Assembly: GCF_034259325.1 (NCBI RefSeq)
Contig: NZ_JAXIVS010000021.1
Span: forward strand, 82,400-146,399
Source of the DNA: Hyalangium ruber
GTDB taxonomy: Bacteria; Myxococcota; Myxococcia; Myxococcales; Myxococcaceae
Length of the DNA: 64,000 nucleotides
Reading direction: 5' to 3'
Shown: piece by piece, positions 49,338-58,419 of the stretch
How positions within the stretch are numbered: position 1 is the first letter of the stretch
Layout of the letters: every line of letters starts with the position of its first letter
Position numbers and translations under genes: made by a program
Notes under the pieces: model-generated
The model's input: only the letters and a program-made list of their open reading frames with translations
Told to the model about the DNA's origin: nothing
Database searches by the model: none

Positions 49338-50630
49338 TCAGTGCTGGGTCTCTCGGTCCTTGATCAGCCGCTCCAGCTCCTCGCGGATGATCGTCTCGGC
49401 GAGCTGCGGTACCACTTCCCAGGCGATCTTCTCGATGACCTCTCGGGAGGCCTTCGAGAGCGCCGCACGCAGCTGGGCCTCTCCACCATCCGCGGCCGGA
49501 CGCGCCGCTGCCTGGGGAGTCCCCATGTCGAGGGAGATCTCCTCCGCGCCGCTGGGCTCCGGCAGGGAGTCTTCAATGGAGATGGCCTGAGCCTGGCGAG
49601 GCTGCGGCGCGGCCTGCGGCGCGGGAGCCCCGAGCCCGAAGGGATCGCGCCCCCTCGGCTGAGCACCCGGCGGCGTAGCGGCGGGCAGGCCCGCGCCCGC
49701 GGGCGGACGCGGCAGGCCACCGGCACCCGGCGCGGGAGGAATCCCAGGCCCCGGAGGACGCGCCATGCCCGGTCCCGGCGGCATGCCCGGCCCTGGAGGA
49801 CGCGCACCCGGCGCAGGCGGCACGCCCGGTCCCGGAGGACGCGCGCCCGGCGGCACGCCCGGTCCCGGCGGCATGCCCGGCCCTGGAGGACGCGCCATGC
49901 CCGGTCCCGGCGGCATGCCCGGCCCCGGAGGACGCGCGCCCGGCGGCACTCCCGGCCCCGGCGGCATGCCCGGCCCTGGAGGACGCGCACCCGGCGGCAC
50001 GCCCGGTCCCGGCGGCATGCCCGGCCCTGGAGGACGCGCCATGCCCGGCCCCGGCGGCATGCCCGGCCCCGGAGGACGCGCGCCCGGCGGCACGCCCGGT
50101 CCCGGTGGCATACCCGGCCCCGGAGGACGCGCACCCGGCGGCACTCCCGGCCCCGGAGGACGAGGAGCCCCTGCGGCGGCGGGAGGCGGAGCGGCGGGTC
50201 CCGGAGGCGCGGCGGCGGGCCGAGTCACCTGCGTGGCGGCCGAGGCCGGCATGGTGTTCGACTTCTGGCCCACCATCGCCTTCACCTTGTCGAGGAGCAC
50301 CTGGCTCTCGAAGGGCTTGGTGACGTGATCATCGGCCCGGGCGGCCCGCGCGCGGTTCTCGTCGAAGGCCTCGAAGGTGCCAGCCAGCAGGAGCACGGGG
50401 ATGTGCTGGGTGGACGGGTCGTTCTTTACGGCCTCGCACACCTCGTAGCCGCTCTTTCCCGGCATCATCACGTCGGCGAGGATCACGTCCGGACGCAGCT
50501 CGCGGGCGCGGGAGATCGCATCCAACCCGTTGTCCACCGCGGTCACCTGGAAGTCCTCGGTCGCGAAGATCATCCCAATGACCTTGCGGATGGTGAGCGA
50601 GTCGTCGGCGACCAGCAGATTCTTGGGCAT
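49338..50630 (-). CDS. romR: Response regulator RomR, motility polarity
   Basis: A 430-residue protein with the exact architecture of Myxococcus RomR: receiver (1-118), long Pro/Gly-rich region (about 135-325) and a conserved helical C-terminus (REVIEKIAWEVVPQLAETIIREELERLIKD split here around VVPQ). The phospho-acceptor in DVILADVMMPG is Asp53, the residue studied in M. xanthus RomR, and Lys is in VTKPFE. RomR binds the leading and lagging cell poles and recruits MglA/MglB-dependent gliding and pilus machinery. The Pro-rich part consists of near-identical repeats. Upstream of valS; a CheW-like gene, a diguanylate cyclase and encC lie next door, the order I remember from M. xanthus. Confidence 0.87.
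   Translation of the reverse strand: MPKNLLVADDSLTIRKVIGMIFATEDFQVTAVDNGLDAISRARELRPDVILADVMMPGKSGYEVCEAVKNDPSTQHIPVLLLAGTFEAFDENRARAARADDHVTKPFESQVLLDKVKAMVGQKSNTMPASAATQVTRPAAAPPGPAAPPPAAAGAPRPPGPGVPPGARPPGPGMPPGPGVPPGARPPGPGMPPGPGMARPPGPGMPPGPGVPPGARPPGPGMPPGPGVPPGARPPGPGMPPGPGMARPPGPGMPPGPGVPPGARPPGPGVPPAPGARPPGPGMPPGPGMARPPGPGIPPAPGAGGLPRPPAGAGLPAATPPGAQPRGRDPFGLGAPAPQAAPQPRQAQAISIEDSLPEPSGAEEISLDMGTPQAAARPAADGGEAQLRAALSKASREVIEKIAWEVVPQLAETIIREELERLIKDRETQH
49746..50165 (-). repeat. In-frame tandem repeats encoding romR Pro/Gly-rich region
   Basis: Repeated units of about 39-60 bases encode ARPPGPGMPPGPG and VPPG variants. Six or more copies are present and several differ at only one or two bases, so copy number could change by slippage or recombination without breaking the frame. 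The repeats are coding, not a CRISPR array: no unique spacers. Confidence 0.85.
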
Positions 50631-50746
50631 CGGTGTCGGGCCTCGGGGGAATCAACCCCCAGAATTCGTTGAGGAAACGGGGGGTCTGGAAACGCAATAC
50701 ACCCCGCTGTCAATCGGGGCAGCTTAGGGTTTGCGCTCCAGACCGA

Positions 50747-51562
50747 TCAAGAAAACATGTGCTGCACGTCCAGGAAGAGCACGGGGCCAGGCAATCCCGG
50801 CGAGGAGAACTCGCCGCGCCCCTCCGCGGGCTCGAACTGCTGGCGTACGCCCAGCACCCGCGTGGCACACCACCCTACGTTCTGTCCCGCAAGCTCCGTC
50901 AACACGAAGAAGGGCTCCACCTGAATGGGTGCGCCGAGCATCGCTGGCGCCGAGTAGATGGGCCAGAGAATCTGCGCATGGGGAAAGACGCCCGCCACCG
51001 AACCGCTCTGAACCGGCAACATGCTGAAGGCTTCTCCCTGAGTGACCACCTGGGAGACGAGCGCCAGCGGCAGCCCGAACAGCCGCCCCTGGGATTCGAG
51101 GATGAGCGCCCGCTCAGGGGGACGCTCCGCGAGCAGGACGGGCCTCGGAGGAGATGAAGGGCCTCGGGGGCCGACCCGCTGGGGCAGTGCCTCGGCGATG
51201 AGCTCCAGGTAGAGCCGCTCCTTATGGAGGACCGCGCCCCGGCTCAGGGGCGCCAGGGTGTCCCCCAGCCCGGCAGGCAGGAGGAAGAAGGGGGCCTGGG
51301 CCACGTCCGCCACCTCGACCACCGAGCGCACCCGCACCGCCAGTGTGGGACTCACATCCAGCACCACCACCATGCCCATCACCGTCTCGGGGCTGCCTCC
51401 CAGGAGCGAAGAGAGGTCCTTCACCTCGAGCATGCCCCGCAGGCTGGTGCCATCACTGCCCGGCAGGGCAACCTCCATGACGGAGGTCGCCTCGATGGCG
51501 TAGCGCGTCGCACCCGCCTCCACCAGCAGACACAGCCGTCGTCCGCTTTCGAAAGGAGCCAC
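50747..51562 (-). CDS. Protein with two CheW-like halves
   Basis: A 271-residue protein, start GTG at 51562 uncertain (a TTG lies further upstream in frame). The first half (about 5-130) has CheW features: RLCLLVEAGATRYAIEATSVMEVALPG, LRGMLEVKDLSSLLGG and VVVLDVSPTLAVRVRSVVEV. The second half (about 150-271) repeats the pattern: ALILESQGRLFGLPLALVSQVV and FFVLTELAGQNVGWCATRVLGVRQQFEP, ending in PVLFLDVQHMF. CheW proteins couple receptors to CheA kinases. No receptor or CheA is adjacent, so the partner is open. It lies between romR and the divergent diguanylate cyclase and may link them functionally. Confidence 0.78.
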   Translation of the reverse strand: MAPFESGRRLCLLVEAGATRYAIEATSVMEVALPGSDGTSLRGMLEVKDLSSLLGGSPETVMGMVVVLDVSPTLAVRVRSVVEVADVAQAPFFLLPAGLGDTLAPLSRGAVLHKERLYLELIAEALPQRVGPRGPSSPPRPVLLAERPPERALILESQGRLFGLPLALVSQVVTQGEAFSMLPVQSGSVAGVFPHAQILWPIYSAPAMLGAPIQVEPFFVLTELAGQNVGWCATRVLGVRQQFEPAEGRGEFSSPGLPGPVLFLDVQHMFS

Positions 51563-51613
51563 GGGGAGGGAGGCTAGCAGGCCTCCTATCAATGATGCTA
51601 AAGCCGAAAAGCA

Positions 51614-52975
51614 ATGGCGCGCATCCTTCTCGTCGACGACGAAAAGATGGCCCGGACGCTGTACGGGGACTACCTCGGCGCGGCCGGACACTCCGTCACA
51701 GCCGTAGGTGGCCTGGAGGAGGCCCAGGAGGCGCTGGCCAGCGCGCCCTTCGACGCGGTGGTGACGGATCTGATCCTCCCAGGCGCCGACGGCATGGAGG
51801 TGCTCCGCTACACCAAGGAGCGCTACCCCGGTACCGAGGTGGTGGTCATCACCGGCCTGGACAAGGTGGACCCCGCCGTGCGCGCCATCAAGAGCGGCGC
51901 GGCCGAGTACCTGGTGAAGCCGGTGGCGCCGGAGGCCTTGCAGCATGCGGTGCGCCGCGCCCTCACCACGCGGGACTTGCTCCGCGAGAACGCCTCGCTG
52001 CGCCAGTACGTCTCGCTGCTGGAGATGGGACAGCGCATCGCCACCACGCTGGACCGCGAGCGGCTCACCCTCACCGCGTGCAGCGCGCTGGAGGGGCAGA
52101 CGTTCGCCAGCGCGGTGATGCTGCTGATGCGCGACGGCTTCAGCCTGCGGCTGCACGGCTCGAGCGGACTGCAGCCGGAGGAGGTGGCCACGCTCTCCCC
52201 GGTGCTCGCCTCGCAGCTGCGCGAGGTGCGCACCGCGCGAGCGCTGGAAGGGCTGCCCTGCTCGCACACGCACGTGCTCGCCTTCCCCGCCAGCGACGGC
52301 GAGGGGGTACACGGCCACATCGTCCTCTTCTTCTCCAGTGCGCCGCCGGAGAACGTGCCCGAGGTGGTCGGCTACCTGTCGCGCCACTACGCGCTGGCGC
52401 TGCGCAACATGGGGCGCTTCGCCGAGGTGGAGGATCTGGCCTACATGGACGATCTCACCCACCTCTACAACACGCGCTACCTGCACATGGTGCTGGACCG
52501 CGAGGTGAAGAGCGCCCAGCAGGCGCAGACGTGCTTCAGCCTGCTCTTCATGGACCTGGACCACTTCAAGGCCGTGAACGACACGCACGGGCACCTGGTG
52601 GGCTCCAAGCTGCTGGTGGAGGTGGGCCGAGTGCTCAAGGGCTGCGTGCGCGACCGCGACGTGGTGGTGCGCTACGGCGGTGATGAGTACGTGGTGCTGC
52701 TGCGCGGCACCGACTCGGGCGGCGCCCTCAAGGTGGCCGAGCGAATCCGCCGCACCATGGAGAGCCACCGCTTCACGCCGCGCGAGGGGTTGGCGCTCTC
52801 GCTCACCACCTGCGTGGGCGTGGCCAGCTTCCCCGAGCACGCCCGCGACAAGATGGCGCTGCTCGACATGGCCGACCGCGCCATGTACCGGGGCAAGCGC
52901 GGCACGCGAAATGTTGTCTATATGGCAGCGATGGACCTGGAGGCCCCGCCCGCCGAGCGCAAGGCGGCGGGCTAG
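51614..52975 (+). CDS. Response regulator-diguanylate cyclase (REC-GAF-like-GGDEF)
   Basis: A 453-residue protein. The receiver (1-120) has VDDEKMAR, Asp in DAVVTDLILPGADG and Lys in LVKPVAPE. A GAF-like middle (about 135-275) leads to a GGDEF domain with an intact active site YGGDEYVVLL, so synthesis of c-di-GMP is expected. RDRD lies five residues before it, the RxxD inhibitory site, indicating feedback inhibition by product. Other landmarks are DDLTHLYNTRYL, FMDLDHFKAVNDTHGHLVGSKLL and ADRAMYRGKRGTRN. Close to romR, so it may set c-di-GMP for motility or development. Divergent from the CheW-like gene. Confidence 0.93.
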   Translation: MARILLVDDEKMARTLYGDYLGAAGHSVTAVGGLEEAQEALASAPFDAVVTDLILPGADGMEVLRYTKERYPGTEVVVITGLDKVDPAVRAIKSGAAEYLVKPVAPEALQHAVRRALTTRDLLRENASLRQYVSLLEMGQRIATTLDRERLTLTACSALEGQTFASAVMLLMRDGFSLRLHGSSGLQPEEVATLSPVLASQLREVRTARALEGLPCSHTHVLAFPASDGEGVHGHIVLFFSSAPPENVPEVVGYLSRHYALALRNMGRFAEVEDLAYMDDLTHLYNTRYLHMVLDREVKSAQQAQTCFSLLFMDLDHFKAVNDTHGHLVGSKLLVEVGRVLKGCVRDRDVVVRYGGDEYVVLLRGTDSGGALKVAERIRRTMESHRFTPREGLALSLTTCVGVASFPEHARDKMALLDMADRAMYRGKRGTRNVVYMAAMDLEAPPAERKAAG

Positions 52976-52990
52976 GCCCCTCTCCCGGCC

Positions 52991-53380
52991 TCAGCGCCGC
53001 AGGCTGCCCACCGTCATCCGCTTGGGCAGCGGCGCATCTTCCGCCGTCGCCCCACCCTCCTTGCCCACCGACTCCACCGCCTCGTGCGGGGCGCCGGAGG
53101 TGATGAGCCGGTACTTCTCCGAGGCGTCGCGGTCGTGGTGGGCCTGGGACGGGTCCAGCCGGGCGATGAGCTGCCAGAAGAGCGCGGCGTGCTCCCGCTC
53201 CTCGTCCATCACGTGCTGGAGGATGGCCTTGGCCTCCTCGTTGTCCGTGGCCTCGATGTGGGCGGCATAGAGGTTGATGGCATCCAGCTCCGCCTCGATG
53301 TTGAGGCGGATGGAGCGTGCCAGCTCGGAGTCGGAGAGCTTGCGGGGCACCAGGGAATGGAACGGGTTGGTCTGCGGCAT
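52991..53380 (-). CDS. encC: Encapsulin cargo ferritin-like protein EncC
   Basis: A 129-residue encapsulated ferritin-like cargo. The two-helix ferritin unit has LNIEAELDAINLYAAHI and MDEEREHAALFWQLIARLDP; Glu31, Glu61 and His64 match the iron-oxidising Glu, Glu, His of EncFtn. The C-terminal tail LPKRMTVGSLRR fits the LTVGSLRR encapsulin-targeting peptide. In M. xanthus EncC is one of the cargo proteins packed in the EncA shell for iron storage and oxidative stress, and it is encoded away from encA, next to the same kinase and cyclase genes as I recall. No shell gene is present here. Converges with the diguanylate cyclase gene. Confidence 0.9.
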   Translation of the reverse strand: MPQTNPFHSLVPRKLSDSELARSIRLNIEAELDAINLYAAHIEATDNEEAKAILQHVMDEEREHAALFWQLIARLDPSQAHHDRDASEKYRLITSGAPHEAVESVGKEGGATAEDAPLPKRMTVGSLRR

Positions 53381-53482
53381 GTCAGCCTCCGGCCCGAAGC
53401 ATCCGCACGGTCAGGCTCCGGGTCAACGGAATCCGCGACTGTGCGTTGCACACGGACACAGGCTCCGCCATGCTCTCGGGGC

Positions 53483-54997
53483 ATGGAGACTCCCGCACCG
53501 CTCGTCCACCTCCTGCAGGCCTTGGAGGTGGGTGACTTGACGGCAGCGAGGGCCGCGGCCGCGGCCCTCCAACGCTCCGGTGCGGGCTCGACCCAGCTGG
53601 CCGCCGAGGTGCTTCATGAGCTGCGCCAGCCGCTGCTCGGCGTGAAGGCCTACGCCCAGCTGCTCGCCGAGAGCTCCGGGCCCACGGGCCCGCTGAAGCT
53701 GCTCCTGGCGCAGGTCGAGCGCATGGAGCAGATCATCTCCGACTTCGTGCGGCTCTCCAGCGATCGGCCCGCGCCCCAGCACCGACTCGCGCTGGCCACC
53801 GCCGCGTGGGCCGCCGCCAAGCTCTTCTCGCTCAACCCGGACTCGGCCCGCATCTCGCTCGAGGTCGAGGCCCCCGAGCAGATCACCGTCCTGGGCAACG
53901 CCCGCCTGCTGGAGCAGCTCACCCTCAATCTGCTCAACAACGCGCGCGACGCCATGTCCGGCCGCGGCCGCATCAAGGTGCTCATCACCACCGAGGGCAC
54001 CTCCCCCGTCATGTACGTGGCCGACTGGGGGCCGGGCATTCCGCCGGAGCTGCGCGACCGGATCTTCGAGCCCTACGTCTCCAACAGCAAACGCGGCACG
54101 GGCCTGGGCCTGGCGGTGTGCCGGCGCATTGCCCAGGAGCACCGCGCGCAGATCACCCTGGCGCCCTCCAGCGCGCTGCCGGATCAGCCGCCGCCGGCCA
54201 CCGTGTTCCGCATCGTCTTCCCCGCCGCCGTCGAGGCGGCCCCGCCCCCCGAGCGCAAGCGGGTGCTCATCGTCGATGACGAGAGCATCATCCGCATGGT
54301 CTTCAAGGACCTGATGAGCACCGAGTGCGAGGTGCTCGAGGCGGGCTCGGGCGAAGAGGCCCTGGAGATGCTGCGCTCGCAGGAGGTGGACCTCATCGTC
54401 ACCGACAAGAACCTGCCGGGCATCTCCGGGCTGGCGCTGGCCCAGCAGGTGCGAAGGAAGACCCCCGGGGCGCGCTTCATCCTGATGACGGGCTACCCGT
54501 CGCTGAGCACCACGCAGGAGGCGCTGGAGCTGGGCATCATCGACTACCTGCTCAAGCCCTTCGACGACATCCGCCAGGTGCGCAACCTCATCCGCACCGC
54601 GCTCTCGGCCCCGCCGCCCCAGCCCCGCCCCACCGTGGGCAAGCGCGTGGACATCATCGACGACAACCCCACCTCCGCGCGCACCATCAGCGAGGCCATC
54701 ACCCGGCTGGGGCTGGAGACGCGCGTCATCACCTCGCTGGAGGTGGTGGCCCTGGATCCGCCCCGAGCGGTCATCGTCAGCTGGGACTTCGCGCCCGCGC
54801 ATGGGCGCAAGGCGCTGGAGCTGAGCAAGGCGCTGGCCCAAGGCGCGCCCTTCATCGTCCTGGTCGAGCACCTGACCATGGAGACGACGCTGGACTCGCT
54901 CCGGGCGGGCGCGGTGGCGTGCCTGCCCCGGCTGCTGTTCGACGTGCCGGCGCTCAGCCGCGAGCTGTCGCGCGCCCTGAAGCTGGGCATCCCCTGA
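53483..54997 (+). CDS. Soluble hybrid histidine kinase with two receivers, second degenerate
   Basis: A 504-residue protein. The H-box has His45 in EVLHELRQPLLGVKAYAQ, the ATPase domain has LLNNARDAMSG, DWGPGIPPELRDRIFEPY and GTGLGLAVCRRIAQEH. REC1 (about 255-375) is complete: VLIVDDESIIR, Asp in LIVTDKNLPGISG, LLKPF. The final 125 residues look like a second receiver (VDIIDDNPTSARTISEAI) but the phospho-Asp strand reads VIVSWDFAPAHG, so it is probably inactive. The ATG at 53483 is the domain start; the longer frame upstream is encC antisense. No membrane segment or N-terminal sensor beyond 30 residues, so the input probably comes from a partner. Its stop overlaps the T run of the groEL terminator. 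Confidence 0.9.
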   Translation: METPAPLVHLLQALEVGDLTAARAAAAALQRSGAGSTQLAAEVLHELRQPLLGVKAYAQLLAESSGPTGPLKLLLAQVERMEQIISDFVRLSSDRPAPQHRLALATAAWAAAKLFSLNPDSARISLEVEAPEQITVLGNARLLEQLTLNLLNNARDAMSGRGRIKVLITTEGTSPVMYVADWGPGIPPELRDRIFEPYVSNSKRGTGLGLAVCRRIAQEHRAQITLAPSSALPDQPPPATVFRIVFPAAVEAAPPPERKRVLIVDDESIIRMVFKDLMSTECEVLEAGSGEEALEMLRSQEVDLIVTDKNLPGISGLALAQQVRRKTPGARFILMTGYPSLSTTQEALELGIIDYLLKPFDDIRQVRNLIRTALSAPPPQPRPTVGKRVDIIDDNPTSARTISEAITRLGLETRVITSLEVVALDPPRAVIVSWDFAPAHGRKALELSKALAQGAPFIVLVEHLTMETTLDSLRAGAVACLPRLLFDVPALSRELSRALKLGIP

Positions 54998-55042
54998 AAA
55001 AGAGACGGCCCCGAGGCCTCGCAAGCGAGGCGACTCGGGGCC
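54997..55042 (-). terminator. Rho-independent terminator of groEL
   Basis: On the minus strand, a strong stem pairs GGCCCCGAG with CTCGGGGCC and an inner GCCTCGC/GCGAGGC stem (55007-55042), followed by GTCTCTTTTTC. The T run ends in the stop codon of the convergent kinase gene. A classic factor-independent terminator. On the plus strand the stem is preceded by A5 rather than followed by T, so it mainly serves groEL. Confidence 0.85.
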
Positions 55043-55091
55043 GAGCGGGATAGCCGAACTCCAACCGGCCGTCCCAGGTGAGCCTGTCGGC

Positions 55092-56738
<1,647 letters not shown>

Positions 56739-56780
56739 CGCAACCTCCTGGAATTACTGGGGAATGGAATTCTCGGGCCG

Positions 56781-56833
56781 TTAGCACTCGGCCATGGCGA
56801 GCGCCAAAATAAGGGCCGGCCCGGGGTTGTCAA
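56781..56833 (-). promoter_or_regulatory. Sigma70-like groEL promoter with CIRCE operator
   Basis: On the minus strand TTGACA (56828-56833) and TATTTT (56806-56811) are 16 bases apart. Overlapping the -10 and start region is the HrcA operator CIRCE: TTAGCACTC (56781-56789), nine bases, then GAGCGCCAA (56799-56807). The left arm is perfect; the right arm matches 7 of 9. This predicts heat-shock control by HrcA with a weakened site. Confidence 0.82.
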
Positions 56834-56883
56834 CACGGAACATCGTGCGTGTGCGCGGCAGGACGGCTGGAGGGCCTGCGGGG

Positions 56884-57240
56884 CTACTCGGCGAAGCGCA
56901 CGAGGTTGAGCAGTTGGCTCATGTCCACGGGCTTCTGCAGGGTCAGGGCCACACCTTTGCGCATGCCCTGGTCGGTGACGGTGCCGTCAACGGAGGCGGT
57001 GATGAGGAGCACGGGAATCGACTTGAAGCGCTCGTCGGCCTTGAGCATCTCGGTGAAGCGGATGCCGTCCACGTGGGGCATGAGGTAGTCGGTGATGACG
57101 AGGCCGATGGGTTCGCGCTCCAACACGTCCAGGGCCTGCAGGGCATCTGCCGCGGAGTAGACCGTGTACCCCTGCCGCTCCAGGAAGTGGGAGAGGCCAG
57201 TACACAGGTTCCAATCATCATCGACGACGAGGATGTTCAC
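56884..57240 (-). CDS. Single-domain response regulator
   Basis: A 118-residue stand-alone receiver, start GTG at 57240 (MNILVVDDDWN). Phospho-acceptor Asp in GLVITDYLMPHVDGIRF, acidic pair DDD near the start and Lys in LQKPVD. No output domain, so it acts by phosphotransfer or protein contact like CheY/Spo0F. No kinase gene is adjacent on the same strand, but the hybrid kinase at 53.5-55.0 kb is close. groEL begins 145 bases downstream with its own promoter and CIRCE. Confidence 0.88.
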   Translation of the reverse strand: MNILVVDDDWNLCTGLSHFLERQGYTVYSAADALQALDVLEREPIGLVITDYLMPHVDGIRFTEMLKADERFKSIPVLLITASVDGTVTDQGMRKGVALTLQKPVDMSQLLNLVRFAE

Positions 57241-57330
57241 GAGAGTGCCGACCGCCTGGGAAGGATCGAAGGTAACAACCGCTCCCCGCGTTGACAACGC
57301 ACTCGGGGGCTCTCATATGTGGCCGCCGAT

Positions 57331-58404
57331 ATGGGGAAGCTGATGGGGAAGCGAGCCGGGCCGGGGGACTGGGAAGCGCGGCTGGAGGCGGTGGCGAATG
57401 CCTTCGAGTCGGAGGACTTCTCCGGGGCCCTGGAGCAGGTAGAGGCGCTGCTGACGCAGGCACCCGCGCTGGCGGAGGCGCTGCACTACAAGGCCGCGGC
57501 CCTGGTGGAGCTGGAGCGTTTCGAGGACGCGGCGCAGGCCTATCAGCAGGCGCTGCACACCAGCCCGGACGATCTGGAGCTCCTCATGAGCGCGGCGGAC
57601 TTCCTCGTCTGTCGGATGGGCGAGGACCGCGAGGCGGTGGAGGACGGGCTCGGGCTGTGCGTGCGAGGCCGGAAGCTGGCGCAGCGCGCGGACGATGTGG
57701 AGCTGGTGTACGAATTCCTCCTCCTGGAGGGCATGGGGCTGAACCAGCTGGGCGAGTGTGCGCAGGCCCTCGCGAGCCTGGACGCGGCGCTGGAGCACAT
57801 GCCGCGCTCGGTGGACGCGCTGGTGGAGCGGGGAATCGCCCTGTTCGAGCTGTGCCGCTTCGCGGAGGCGCAAGGCGCGTTCGAGCGGGTGCTGAAGGAC
57901 GCGCCGGACGAAGCGTGGGCGCACCACTACCTGGGGCTGATGGCGGAGCGGCGCGGGGATGCGCGCGAGGCGAAGAAGCGGTTCGCGAAGGCGCAGACGC
58001 TGGTGCCGGAGGAGTTCCCTCCGCCGGTGGAGCTGTCGGAGGAGGAGTTCGACCGGGCGCTGGAGGCGGCGGTGAAGGCGCTGCCCGAGCACGTGAAGGG
58101 CTACCTGGACAACGTCACGATCTCGGTGGAGGACATTCCGTCGGACGATGACCTGATGAGCCAGTCCCCTGCCCTGTCGCCGTGCATCCTGGGGGTGTTC
58201 CGGGGCACGCCGGTGGGCGAGCGGAGCGTGACGAACGCGTACGATCACTTCCCGGCGTCAATCGTGCTGTACCAGAAGAACCTGGAGCGCTTCGCGAAGA
58301 CGCGGGAAGAGCTCATCGAGCAGATCGGCATCACCGTGATGCACGAGGTGGGGCACCTGGTGGGGCTCGACGAGGACGACCTGTGGGAGCGCGGGCTGGA
58401 CTGA
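57331..58404 (+). CDS. TPR protein fused to C-terminal zincin-type metallopeptidase
   Basis: About 357 residues. Residues 1-230 hold TPR repeats (ALHYKAAALVELERFEDAAQAYQQAL, HYLGLMAERRGDAREAKKRFAKA). The last 120 residues form a Zincin_1-like peptidase: EFDRALEAAVKALPEHVKGYLDNVTISVEDIP, then ILGVFRGTPV and the zinc motif MHEVGHLVGLDEDDL, i.e. HExxHxxGxxxxD. In other bacteria the Zincin_1 domain is a short protein of about 130 residues; the TPR fusion is typical of myxobacteria. Starts at 57319 (GTG), 57331 and 57343 are all possible; 57343 has the best upstream GGGGAAG. Converges with the transglutaminase gene. Confidence 0.85.
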   Translation: MGKLMGKRAGPGDWEARLEAVANAFESEDFSGALEQVEALLTQAPALAEALHYKAAALVELERFEDAAQAYQQALHTSPDDLELLMSAADFLVCRMGEDREAVEDGLGLCVRGRKLAQRADDVELVYEFLLLEGMGLNQLGECAQALASLDAALEHMPRSVDALVERGIALFELCRFAEAQGAFERVLKDAPDEAWAHHYLGLMAERRGDAREAKKRFAKAQTLVPEEFPPPVELSEEEFDRALEAAVKALPEHVKGYLDNVTISVEDIPSDDDLMSQSPALSPCILGVFRGTPVGERSVTNAYDHFPASIVLYQKNLERFAKTREELIEQIGITVMHEVGHLVGLDEDDLWERGLD

Positions 58405-58419
58405 CGCGCCCTGCCCGCC

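Noticed and set aside
49746..50165. CRISPR-like repeat array
   Set aside because: The units lie in the romR reading frame, encode Pro/Gly, and have no unique spacers.
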